Of a DNA stretch of 64,000 bases, positions 1 through 8,340 are shown one piece after another. This DNA is from Arthrobacter sp. Y81 (GTDB lineage Bacteria > Actinomycetota > Actinomycetes > Actinomycetales > Micrococcaceae). A program made the position numbers and the translations under genes. The stretch spans positions 202,619-266,618 of the forward strand of contig NZ_PJIL01000006.1 in assembly GCF_002929335.1 (NCBI RefSeq). The letters are read 5' to 3'. The notes beneath the pieces are model-generated. The model was not told the origin of the DNA. It did no database searches and saw only the letters and a program-made list of their open reading frames with translations. Position 1 is the first letter of the stretch. The number at the start of each line of letters is the position of its first letter.

Positions 1-1
1 C

Positions 2-2152
2 GTGGACGGCTTCCGGATCGACACCATGAAGCACGTGAACGACGAGTTCTGGCAGGAGTTCGGGCCCAAGGTCCTGGACTACGCCAAGGAACAGGGCAAG
101 GACGAGTTCTTTATGTTCGGCGAGGTCTTTGACACGTCCAAGAGCTTCACCTCGCAGTTCACCACCCGCAACAAAATGCAGGCCGTGCTGGACTTCCCGT
201 TCCAGGACGCAGCCAGGAACTTTGCTTCCCGGAGCCAGGGGGCGGCCCAGCTGGAGGCGTTCTTCGCCGCCGACGACTGGTACACCGACGCCGACTCCAA
301 CGTCTACCAGCTCCCCACGTTCCTGGGTAACCACGACATGGGCCGGATCGGCAGCTTCATTGCCGCGGACAACCCGGGCGCGGACGACGCCGAACGCGTT
401 GCCCGGGACCGGCTGGCCCACGAACTGATGTACTTCTCGCGCGGCAACCCCGTGGTGTACTACGGCGACGAGCAGGGCTTCACCGGTCCCGGCGGGGACC
501 AGGATGCCCGCCAGACACTCTTCGCCAGCCAAGTGCCCGAATATCTGGACGATGACCTGCTTGGAACCGACGCCACGCATGCCACGGACAATTTCGACAC
601 CGGCCATCCGCTCTACAGCAAGATCAGCGAACTCGCCGCGCTGACTGCCGGGCACCCGGCCCTGCGCGACGGCGCCCACCAGAACAGGTACGCCTCGGAC
701 GGCCCGGGAATCTACGCATTCTCCCGCACGGACGCGACGGACCAGCGCGAATACGTGGTGGCGGTGAACAACAGCCAGACCGCACAGACGGCGGCGGTGC
801 CCACGTACATCGCCAAGCGCACGTACAGCCGGATCTATGGCGACGCCGGCTCCGCAACGGAATCCAAGTCGGCCGCGGACGGCAAGCTCACCGTCACTGT
901 TCCGCCGCTTTCCGCAGTGGTCTACGAATCGTCAGGCCGGATCCCGCACTCCAAGGCGGCTCCCGCCGTCGTGCTTCAGGAGCCGGCAACAGCGGAAGGC
1001 GACAACGGCAGGATCCGGGCGGCGGCCGACGTCGACGGTTCCTCGTTCTACGAGGTCACCTTCCAGGCGCGGACAGCGGGCGGAGAATGGGAGCCGATCG
1101 GCACGGACGACACCGCCCCGTACCAGGTGTTCCACGAGGTCACCGGGCTGAACCCCGGCACGGCCGTGGAATACCGCGCGGTGGTCCTCGATAACGGCGG
1201 GCACACCTCCGCGAGCGCGGCCCGGACCGGCACTGTCCCCTCTCCAGTCCTCGTGATGCAGAAACCGGCCGAGGGCAGCAGCGTGGACGGCAAGGTGGAA
1301 GTCAGTGCCACCGCCAGCCCGGAGAAGGCAGACTACACGGTCAGCTTCGAGCGGAGCGTCAACGGCGGCGACTGGGCTGCCATCGGTTCGGACAGTTCAT
1401 CGCCGGCATACACCGTCTTTGACGATGTAGCGGCGCTGGGCCTCGCCGACGGCACCGACGTCCGGTACCGGGCAACGATGGCCGTTCCGGGCGCGGCGAA
1501 CGTGGTGAGCGATATCCGGACCGTGGTGGCCGGCGAGATCCCGCAGCCGGATACGGTCACGGTGGCCGGCAGCCTGAATTCCGAGCTGGGCTGCCCGGAC
1601 GACTGGCAGCCTGCCTGCGGGGAGGCCTTCATGGCGCTCGACCCGGCGGACAAGGTGTGGCGCCTCACGGTGCCTGACCTCCCGGCGGGGACGTACGAGT
1701 TCAAGGCCGCCATCAACGGCAGCTGGGACGAAAACTACGGGGCAGGCGGCGCCTTCAACGGCGGGAACATCGTGCTGGAGCACCCGGGAGGTGCAGTCAC
1801 ATTCCGGTACGATCACACGACCCACCTGCTCAGCCCGGTCTACGCTTCGCAGCAGCCCGGTTCAGTGGCCGCGGCCGGCAGCATGAACTCGGAGCTGGGG
1901 TGCCCGGAGGACTGGATGCCGGCGTGCGACCAGGCCCAATTGGTGCTGGACCCCGCCGACCTGGTCTGGAAGCTGTCCGTACCCGGCCTTCCCGCCGGCA
2001 CATACGAGTTCAAGGCCGCTTTGGACCGGTCCTGGGCTGTGAGCTACGGAGCGGGCGGCTCCCCGAACGGCGCCAACATCAGTTTGGCGCACGACGGCGG
2101 TCCCCTCACCTTCCGGTACGACCATTTCACCCACGTGATGACTGCCGGATAG
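2..2152 (+). CDS. GH13 alpha-amylase-like secreted enzyme, 3' part (5' end outside window)
   Basis: The gene enters the window already in frame, so the N-terminus (signal peptide and first half of the barrel) is not visible. The first residues, VDGFRID, match GH13 conserved region II with its catalytic Asp. FGEVFD near residue 41 carries the acid/base Glu (region III), and LGNHDMGR near residue 109 is region IV. Hydrolysis of alpha-1,4/1,6-glucans is expected, probably outside the cell. After the barrel and an all-beta domain C come two Fn3-like segments (about 325-410 and 415-510). Two repeats of about 90 residues (about 517-605 and 622-714) follow, both with NSELGCP, PAGTYEFKAA and FRYDH, resembling X25-type starch-binding modules of pullulanases. 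It ends TAG at 2150-2152 before a strong hairpin. Exact substrate specificity cannot be set without the missing half. Confidence 0.88.
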   Translation: MDGFRIDTMKHVNDEFWQEFGPKVLDYAKEQGKDEFFMFGEVFDTSKSFTSQFTTRNKMQAVLDFPFQDAARNFASRSQGAAQLEAFFAADDWYTDADSNVYQLPTFLGNHDMGRIGSFIAADNPGADDAERVARDRLAHELMYFSRGNPVVYYGDEQGFTGPGGDQDARQTLFASQVPEYLDDDLLGTDATHATDNFDTGHPLYSKISELAALTAGHPALRDGAHQNRYASDGPGIYAFSRTDATDQREYVVAVNNSQTAQTAAVPTYIAKRTYSRIYGDAGSATESKSAADGKLTVTVPPLSAVVYESSGRIPHSKAAPAVVLQEPATAEGDNGRIRAAADVDGSSFYEVTFQARTAGGEWEPIGTDDTAPYQVFHEVTGLNPGTAVEYRAVVLDNGGHTSASAARTGTVPSPVLVMQKPAEGSSVDGKVEVSATASPEKADYTVSFERSVNGGDWAAIGSDSSSPAYTVFDDVAALGLADGTDVRYRATMAVPGAANVVSDIRTVVAGEIPQPDTVTVAGSLNSELGCPDDWQPACGEAFMALDPADKVWRLTVPDLPAGTYEFKAAINGSWDENYGAGGAFNGGNIVLEHPGGAVTFRYDHTTHLLSPVYASQQPGSVAAAGSMNSELGCPEDWMPACDQAQLVLDPADLVWKLSVPGLPAGTYEFKAALDRSWAVSYGAGGSPNGANISLAHDGGPLTFRYDHFTHVMTAG

Positions 2153-2168
2153 GGGCCGCCGCTGGCCG

Positions 2169-2199
2169 GCCCGGCGCTCCTACTTCCGGAGCGCCGGGC
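2169..2199. terminator. Bidirectional hairpin between convergent genes
   Basis: A near-perfect 12-bp GC-rich stem (CCGGCGCTCC at 2171-2180 pairing with GGAGCGCCGG at 2188-2197, extended outward) encloses a 7-nt loop. It lies between the amylase stop at 2152 and the stop of the convergent kinase-PdxA gene at 2207. There is no long T tract, which is usual for high-GC actinobacterial terminators. Confidence 0.6.
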
Positions 2200-2228
2200 T
2201 CAGTGCTTACTTCCGGAGCGCCGGGCTC
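2181..2228. repeat. 21-bp direct duplication at the pdxA 3' end
   Basis: The same 21 bases occur at 2181-2201 and 2208-2228, 27 bp apart. The second copy is the last codons of the kinase-PdxA gene (ending ALRK-stop). The first copy is an untranslated duplicate lying beyond the stop. The duplication helps create the terminator hairpin. Confidence 0.7.
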
Positions 2229-4690
2229 GGGGACATCTCCGCTGCCTGCCGAAGTGCTTCGATCATGCTGCGCACGTCCACGATGCCCTTGCCCGCGATG
2301 TCGAACGCGGTGCCGTGGTCCACCGAGGTGCGGATGACGGGCAGCCCTACCGTAATGTTGACGCCGGCCTCGATGCCCAGGACCTTCACGGGACCGTGGC
2401 CCTGGTCGTGGTACATCGCCACGATCAGGTCGTAGTCGCCGCGGCCGGCCAGGAAGAAGGCGGTGTCGGCCGGGAGCGGACCGATGGCGTCGACGCCGTC
2501 GGCCTGCAGCTTTTCGATGGCCGGGGTGATCTTCTCGGCTTCCTCGCCGTACCCGAACAGTCCGTTCTCCCCGGCATGCGGGTTGATGGCGCAGACACCG
2601 ATTTTGGGGTTGGCGATGCCGGCGCGCTGCATGGCTTCGTAGCCGCGGCGGACGGTCCGTTCCACCAGGCCGGGTTCGATCTTGTTGATGGCATCGATCA
2701 GGCCGATGTGGGTGGTGACGTGAATGACCTTGACCTTGGGTGTGGACAGCATCATGGACACTTCTTCGATGCCCATGAAGTGCGCCAGCAGTTCGGTGTG
2801 GCCGGGGTAGATGTGCCCGGCCTTGTGCAGTGCCGCCTTGTTCAGCGGCGCCGTGCAGATGCCCTGGACGTCGCCCTTCATGCCGAGCTCGCAGGCGATG
2901 CGGATGTAGTGGTAGGCGGCGTTGCCTGCCTCGGCCGATTCCTGGCCCCAGGGCAGGTCCTTGGACAGCAGCTTGGGATCGATCACGTTGATGCGGCCGG
3001 GCTCAAAGACGGCTTCCTGCACGGTCTGGACCTCGACGATGTCGGGCGTGACGCCGAGGGCCTTGGCGCCGAGTTCAAGCCGGTAGACGTCGCCGATGAC
3101 CACCGGGCGGCAGTCGCGGTAGGCGTTTTCCGCCAGCAGCGCGCCCACAGTCACTTCGGGGCCGACGCCGGCGCCGTCGCCCATGGTGACAGCGATGAAG
3201 GGGCGGGTGTCCTGCTCGGTTTCGTTCACTACAGCTGAATTCATTACTGCTCCAGATTTCTCGGAAGGGCGGTCAAGTGTTTGTTGGGTTGAAAGGCCGG
3301 CAACGGGCGAAACCCTGCGGCTTTGGATCAATTGGTGAAGTTGGGTCAGCGCGTGCCGGTCGCCGAAGCTGCCGGGTTTGGTGCCCACGAGCCTGCCGTC
3401 ATCGGCGAGGCTGACCACGGCTCCGTGCTGGACGGCGTCGAGCGGTTCCAGGGCGGTGATGCCGAGCGCGTCGAGTACCTCCCGGGCAGTTTCGCCGCCT
3501 GTGAGAATGAGGTCGGGTTTGATCCCGGCCGTGGGGCCCGCCGCTGGGCGCGTCTCTGGGCCCGTCCCCCGGAGAATGCCGGAGACAAAGCGGGCCAGGT
3601 TGCGGACGATCACGCCCGCCTCGCCCGGATTCACCCGGTCCGCCGCAACCGTCAAGGCAACGGCCGCCCCGGCCGCGAGCGCATCCCTGGCGCGCTGTAC
3701 CTGCGGCTGCTGCGCCGCCGGGCGGCCAAGCTGCTCCGGCCGGAGCCCGAGCAGCAGGAAACCCGCAGCTTCGAGGTCCTGCAACTGGCTCCGGGCCGTG
3801 TCGGAGGCGGAACCTACGACGGCGAGGACTGGCCCTGGGCTCCCTCGCGGCACAGCTGCCGGAGTACCGGTGACCGCGTCGCGTTGCTGGCCGGGCACAT
3901 CGAGCTCCACAGACTGCGTGTTACGCGCAGGCTGCGCCCCGACGCTGCGTGCCAGGAGATCTGCAATCCCACCGGTACCCGCGAGGACCACCCGCCTGCC
4001 GCCTGCCTTGAACTCCAGCCGGACAAGCGCGTCCACAATGGCCGCCAGGTCCGCCTCGGTCTCACCATCGGCCACCACCACGGCAGGGGCCGCCCCGGAC
4101 AGGATCCTGCCCAGCTGCACGGGAAGCTGTCCCGACCTCACAACATGGAGGTCCAGGAGATCAGCCGCAGGGCCCTCGGCTTGCTGCAGCAGGTCCGGCA
4201 CACTGGCCGGCGGGGCAGCTGTTTCGGCCGCCCAGAGGCCGGTCCGGTTCAGCGGAACGCCGGCCACCACGGGCTTGCCCCCTACAACGGTCCTGCCCAG
4301 TTGGGGCAGGGCGCCGGCAATCACCACATGCAGCCCCAGGCCTGCAAGCGCGCCTATTTCTGCGCCCACGTTGCCCCGCCAGAGCGAGTCGATCTTCTTG
4401 AAAAGCACCCCTGCCGACGATGCGGCGGTGCCTCCGAACACTTCGGCCACGGCTGCCGCTGCCGCCCCGCCGGAGAGGTTCCGGGAGTGCGTGTCAACAA
4501 CCACGACGGCGGCCGGCTGCGCTGCCTGGCCCGGAAGTTGAGCCGGCGCGATGGCCGGCGGCGTCGCCCCGGCCTGCGCCGGCGTCCCGGAGCCAAGGAG
4601 GACCCGCGTGGCCAGGCCTTGGCGGGCAAAGCACTGCCCTACTTCGGCGGCACCGGAAAAGTCATCGGCCTGAATAAGCACTGCTGTCAC
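2207..4690 (-). CDS. pdxA: Four-carbon acid sugar kinase (DUF1537) fused to PdxA2-type 4-phosphate dehydrogenase
   Basis: One uninterrupted 827-residue frame, GTG start at 4690 behind a strong GGGAGGAGG ribosome site. Residues 1-~460 are a DUF1537 sugar-acid kinase: ADDFSGAAEVGQ at the N-terminus, LTGGETAREV and TKPGSFGD in the nucleotide-binding C-terminal part. Residues 483-827 are a complete PdxA-type dehydrogenase: MGDGAGVGPE, and metal-ligand histidines in YPGHTELL, INPHAGENG and MYHDQGHGPVK. In known DtnK/PdxA2 pairs the kinase phosphorylates D-threonate or D-erythronate at C4 and PdxA2 oxidatively decarboxylates it to dihydroxyacetone phosphate; that role is inferred here. The two are usually separate genes. 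An internal ATG at 3244 with GGAG upstream survives at the domain junction, so PdxA may also be made alone. It is divergent from the ABC transporter operon. Confidence 0.88.
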   Translation of the reverse strand: MTAVLIQADDFSGAAEVGQCFARQGLATRVLLGSGTPAQAGATPPAIAPAQLPGQAAQPAAVVVVDTHSRNLSGGAAAAAVAEVFGGTAASSAGVLFKKIDSLWRGNVGAEIGALAGLGLHVVIAGALPQLGRTVVGGKPVVAGVPLNRTGLWAAETAAPPASVPDLLQQAEGPAADLLDLHVVRSGQLPVQLGRILSGAAPAVVVADGETEADLAAIVDALVRLEFKAGGRRVVLAGTGGIADLLARSVGAQPARNTQSVELDVPGQQRDAVTGTPAAVPRGSPGPVLAVVGSASDTARSQLQDLEAAGFLLLGLRPEQLGRPAAQQPQVQRARDALAAGAAVALTVAADRVNPGEAGVIVRNLARFVSGILRGTGPETRPAAGPTAGIKPDLILTGGETAREVLDALGITALEPLDAVQHGAVVSLADDGRLVGTKPGSFGDRHALTQLHQLIQSRRVSPVAGLSTQQTLDRPSEKSGAVMNSAVVNETEQDTRPFIAVTMGDGAGVGPEVTVGALLAENAYRDCRPVVIGDVYRLELGAKALGVTPDIVEVQTVQEAVFEPGRINVIDPKLLSKDLPWGQESAEAGNAAYHYIRIACELGMKGDVQGICTAPLNKAALHKAGHIYPGHTELLAHFMGIEEVSMMLSTPKVKVIHVTTHIGLIDAINKIEPGLVERTVRRGYEAMQRAGIANPKIGVCAINPHAGENGLFGYGEEAEKITPAIEKLQADGVDAIGPLPADTAFFLAGRGDYDLIVAMYHDQGHGPVKVLGIEAGVNITVGLPVIRTSVDHGTAFDIAGKGIVDVRSMIEALRQAAEMSPSPALRK

Positions 4691-4801
4691 GTTCTCCTCC
4701 TCCCTTGGAATATGCGAACGGCCGGAACGGCGTTCGTGAAGAACATTCCGGCTTTCCGGGCCCTGGGGTCCGTACGTCCGATAGCCACCATCATGACACT
4801 A

Positions 4802-4842
4802 TTGCGCGAAATGCGCCATAGGTGTTGCGCGAAACGCGCAAC
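4802..4842. promoter_or_regulatory. Two tandem palindromic operator-like sites
   Basis: TTGCGCGAAATGCGCCA (4802-4818) and the perfect GTTGCGCGAAACGCGCAAC (4824-4842, 8-bp arms around AAA) have centres 23 bp apart, about two helical turns. They lie in the 227-bp divergent region between the kinase-PdxA gene (start 4690) and the ABC operon (start 4918). They are probably binding sites of a local regulator, perhaps the DeoR-type protein at 14198; that assignment is a guess. Confidence 0.65.
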
Positions 4843-4917
4843 AGTGGCAGAGTGACCCATGTAACACGGCACAGGCCATCCGGCCGCCAGCCGTCCCGTT
4901 CTACCGAGAGGTCAACG

Positions 4918-6492
4918 ATGACCGTTCTTCCTCAAGGAAGTGAGATTTCACGGCGCCGCCTCCTGCAGTTCGGCGCAGCCGCCGGTTTTCTCCTGGGCAC
5001 AGGCGGCCTCGCCGGATGTGCCGGGCCCACAGGGCTACCGGGCCCAAGTACTTTGACTCTGGCCCTCAACAGGTCCCTGGTCAGCCTGGACAACAAGCTC
5101 AACCAGTTTGACGCCGCCGTCACTGTCCAGCGCGCTGTGCGTCAGGGCCTCACGGCCATCGGTCCGGAAACCAAGCCGGTGCTGGTCCTTGCGGACCGCT
5201 TCGAAATGACGGCCCCCACCGTATGGACCGTCCGGCTGCGCGACGGCGTCCGCTACTCGGACAACAGCCCCGTCCAGGTGGAGGACGTTGCCACGGCCCT
5301 GAAGATGTACCAGCAGGTGCAGGGCTCCTTCGTGGCCGGCTTCTTCCCCGAATTCCCCACCGTGGTGCCGGTGGATGACCGCACTTTCCGGATGGTCTCC
5401 AAAAAGCCCATCCCCATCCTGGACTCGCTCATGAGCATGATCCTGATTACCCCGGCCGCGCAGAACAAGCCGGAGGAACTGCAGGAAGGCGTGGGGACCG
5501 GCCCGTACGTGGTCACCAAGTTCAACCGCGGCGCAGGCACCTACAGCCTGGAGCGCAACCCGAACTACTGGGGTCCCGCACCGCAGGTGGAGAACGTGGA
5601 AGTCCGGTTCCTCCCCGAAGAATCCAGCCGCGTCATTGCGCTGCGCAGCGGCGAGGTGGACATCATCGACTCCATCACACCGGACTCGCGCGAACAGCTC
5701 GCCGGACTTCCCGGCGTCGTCCTTAAAGAGGCGTCCAGCCTCCGGCTGAACCAGATCTTCTTCAACTTCCGCAAGCCCGCAGGCCACCCACTGGCCGATC
5801 CCCGGGTGCGCCAGGCGCTGAGCATGGCCATTGACGGCGAAGCCCTGGTGCGGGACGTGCTGGTGGACTCCGTTACCCAGGCCGAGGGCGTCACGCCCTC
5901 CAGCCTCACCGGCTACCACAAGACCGGCACCTACACCTACGATCCGGAAAAGGCCAAGGCCAGGCTCGCGGAGCTGGGCGTCAAGGACCTCACCCTGAAG
6001 ATCATCTGGGAAACCGGCGAGTTCGCGTCCGACACCTCCGTAATGGAGGCCCTGGTGGAAATGTTCGGCGCCGTCGGCGTGAAAACCGAGCTCCAGCAGT
6101 TCGAACCCGGCGGCAACATCCTAGCCTGGCGCCAGGGTAAGCAGGGGGACTGGGACCTGCTGGGCAACGGCTTCCCCAGCCCCACCGGCCTGGCCATCAC
6201 CATGCTGCAGGGCATGTACTCCGGCACCCCGGAGAAGGAACAGACCCGCGACACCTACCAGGGCTACGTGATCCCCGAGGTCACGGCCAAGATCCAGGCC
6301 GCCTCCTCCGAAGCGGACCCGGCCCGCCGGACCGAACTGCTGAACGACGCGCAGCAGGCGGTGTGGGACACCTGGCCCTGTGCCTGGGCGTTCGTACCCA
6401 AGTCCGTCCTCGCCCACCGGGAGCGGGTGTCCGGCATCAACCTGGCACCCACCAACTCCTACCCCCTCGTTGATGTCCGGCTGGAGGCCTAA
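4918..6492 (+). CDS. ABC transporter substrate-binding lipoprotein, family 5 (Dpp/Opp type)
   Basis: A 524-residue solute-binding protein for a peptide/oligosaccharide-type importer. The ATG at 4918 is chosen because GAGAGG lies just upstream and because it places a Tat-type leader (SRRRLLQFG) followed by a lipobox (GGLAGC) at the N-terminus; upstream in-frame codons would overlap the operator palindromes. The SBP family 5 features are GTGPYVVTKF, a long region with LRLNQIFFNFRKP, and DPRVRQALSMAIDGEAL. The protein should be anchored on the outer face of the membrane. It is first in a five-gene importer operon, 3 bp before the permease gene. The ligand cannot be read from sequence; the neighbours suggest a glycoside or sugar-acid derivative rather than a peptide. 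Confidence 0.9.
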   Translation: MTVLPQGSEISRRRLLQFGAAAGFLLGTGGLAGCAGPTGLPGPSTLTLALNRSLVSLDNKLNQFDAAVTVQRAVRQGLTAIGPETKPVLVLADRFEMTAPTVWTVRLRDGVRYSDNSPVQVEDVATALKMYQQVQGSFVAGFFPEFPTVVPVDDRTFRMVSKKPIPILDSLMSMILITPAAQNKPEELQEGVGTGPYVVTKFNRGAGTYSLERNPNYWGPAPQVENVEVRFLPEESSRVIALRSGEVDIIDSITPDSREQLAGLPGVVLKEASSLRLNQIFFNFRKPAGHPLADPRVRQALSMAIDGEALVRDVLVDSVTQAEGVTPSSLTGYHKTGTYTYDPEKAKARLAELGVKDLTLKIIWETGEFASDTSVMEALVEMFGAVGVKTELQQFEPGGNILAWRQGKQGDWDLLGNGFPSPTGLAITMLQGMYSGTPEKEQTRDTYQGYVIPEVTAKIQAASSEADPARRTELLNDAQQAVWDTWPCAWAFVPKSVLAHRERVSGINLAPTNSYPLVDVRLEA

Positions 6493-6495
6493 GCC

Positions 6496-7431
6496 ATGAC
6501 GAACTACATCCTGAAGCGCCTGGGACAGGGCCTGCTGACCGTGTTCCTCACGGTGTCCACCGTGTTCATCCTGATCCGCCTGGCCCCCGGCGATCCCGCC
6601 GTCTCCTACGCCGGACCGCTGGCCACCACCGAACAGCTCGCTGCTGTCCGGCAGCAGTTCGGCCTGGACCGGCCGGTGCTGGAGCAGTACTGGATCTTCC
6701 TGCAGCAGCTGTTCACCGGCAACCTGGGACAGTCCTACTCCTTCCAGGCCCCCGCCATGCAGGTGGTGGCCGAGCGGATGCCGTACACGCTGACCCTCGC
6801 TACCGCGTCCATCCTGCTCACCGCCGTGGTGGCCATCCCGCTGGGCGTGTGGATGTCCCGCCGCCCGGACACCGGCAAGGAACTCGGTGTGAACGTGCTG
6901 ACCATCGCCGGGCAGTCCATGCCCGACTTCTGGACCGGCATCATGCTCCTCACGGGTTTCGCTGTTTTGATACCGATCTTCCCGGCCTCCGGCTTCGCCA
7001 CCTGGGGCGGGCTGGTGCTCCCCACCATCACCATCGCCATCCTGCAGATCGCCCTGATCTCCCGGATGGTCCGGCGGGAAATGACCGCCAACTTCGCCGC
7101 CCCGTACCTCACAGTGGCCCGCTCCCGCGGCGTCAGGAACTCCGTGCTCACCTGGCGCTACGCCATGGGCAACTCCGCCATCCCGGTGTTCACCGCACTC
7201 GGTACCCGGTTCGCCGCCATGCTCAACGGCGTGGTGGTGGTGGAAGTGGTGTTCGCCTGGCCCGGCGTCGGCTCCCTGATCGTCCGTGCACTCGAAACCC
7301 GCGACTACCCCCTCATCCAGGCAACGGTCCTCCTCACCGCGCTGCTGGCGGTGGGTGTCCAGCTGGTCATCGACCTCGCCTACCCGCTACTTGATCCCCG
7401 CGTTCGTCTTGGAAAGGCGGCAACAGCATGA
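6496..7431 (+). CDS. ABC transporter permease, DppB/OppB type
   Basis: A 311-residue inner-membrane permease with about six hydrophobic segments. The first helix begins at MTNYILKRLGQGLLTVFLTV and is followed by the RLAPGDPA motif typical of DppB proteins. The EAA-loop region appears as VARSRGVRNSVLTWRYAMGNS, where ATPases dock. The start is 3 bp after the binding-protein stop, and the end overlaps the next permease by 4 bp (ATGA), so translation is coupled. Length and order match a standard DppBCDF-type importer. Confidence 0.93.
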   Translation: MTNYILKRLGQGLLTVFLTVSTVFILIRLAPGDPAVSYAGPLATTEQLAAVRQQFGLDRPVLEQYWIFLQQLFTGNLGQSYSFQAPAMQVVAERMPYTLTLATASILLTAVVAIPLGVWMSRRPDTGKELGVNVLTIAGQSMPDFWTGIMLLTGFAVLIPIFPASGFATWGGLVLPTITIAILQIALISRMVRREMTANFAAPYLTVARSRGVRNSVLTWRYAMGNSAIPVFTALGTRFAAMLNGVVVVEVVFAWPGVGSLIVRALETRDYPLIQATVLLTALLAVGVQLVIDLAYPLLDPRVRLGKAATA

Positions 7432-8339
7432 GCCTCAGCGACACCGCAACGCCAACCCGGCAGCCGAGCCCCAGCGCCGTCACCAAGGCGGACATTGCCA
7501 AGGCCGGTGCCACGCGCAGTCGTAATGCTGCCAAGTGGAAGCTCGTTGTGGGCACGGTCTGCACCCTGCTGGTCATCATTCCGATCATCTTGGCCCAGGT
7601 GCTTCCGCTGCCGGACGCCAACTTCCAGGACCTCTCCGCCCGCCGCTTGCCGCCGTTCACGAACGGGCACCTGTTCGGCACCGACCAGCTGGGCCGCGAC
7701 CTCCTCTCCCGGGTGCTGCACGGCGGCCAGGTCTCGCTGACCATCGGCCTGCTGGCAGTGCTGGTCTCCGGCGCCATCGGCATCATCCTCGGCTCAGCTG
7801 CCGGCTACTTCGGCGGCTGGGTGGACACCATCATCTCCCGCGTCCTCGAGGCGCAGATGTCCCTGCCGCTGCTCATGATGCTGCTCCTGGTGGTGGCACT
7901 GTTCGGCCCATCGATCCCGGTCATCACTTTCGTGATCGCCATCGCCCAATGGCCCGAAGTGGCCCGGCTGACGCGGTCAATGGTGCTGGTGGAACGCGAA
8001 AAGCCCTACGTCTCGGCCGCCCGGATCCTGGGCCTCCACCGGGTCCAGATCCTGATCCAGCACATCATCCCCAACGTGATCAAGCAGGCCACCCTGGTTG
8101 TCCTGCTCCTCCTGGCCCAGGCCGTTCTCCTGGAAAGCGCCCTCAGCTTCCTCGGCGCCGGCCCGCAGCGTCCGTTCGCCACTTGGGGCCGCATCATCTC
8201 CGACGGCCAGGACTACATCACCACCTCGTGGTGGATGGTCACCCTGCCCGGCCTGGTGATCGTGCTCATGGTGGTTGGCGTGAACCTGCTGGGCGACGGC
8301 CTCCGCGACCGTCCCCGCCGCAAGAAGAAGGGTGCCTGA
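7428..8339 (+). CDS. ABC transporter permease, DppC/OppC type
   Basis: A 303-residue second permease. A cytoplasmic N-terminal tail of about 35 residues precedes the first membrane segment. FGTDQLGRDLLSRVLHGGQVSL is the OppC N-terminal signature; the EAA loop is YVSAARILGLHRVQILIQHI. It pairs with the upstream permease to form the channel. The ATGA overlap with the upstream gene and the 1-bp gap to the ATPase gene show one transcript. Confidence 0.93.
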   Translation: MSLSDTATPTRQPSPSAVTKADIAKAGATRSRNAAKWKLVVGTVCTLLVIIPIILAQVLPLPDANFQDLSARRLPPFTNGHLFGTDQLGRDLLSRVLHGGQVSLTIGLLAVLVSGAIGIILGSAAGYFGGWVDTIISRVLEAQMSLPLLMMLLLVVALFGPSIPVITFVIAIAQWPEVARLTRSMVLVEREKPYVSAARILGLHRVQILIQHIIPNVIKQATLVVLLLLAQAVLLESALSFLGAGPQRPFATWGRIISDGQDYITTSWWMVTLPGLVIVLMVVGVNLLGDGLRDRPRRKKKGA

Positions 8340-8340
8340 C

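Noticed and set aside
2315..4855. Long + strand open frames opposite the kinase-PdxA gene
   Set aside because: GC-rich shadow frames without domain features; the minus-strand protein is clearly recognised.
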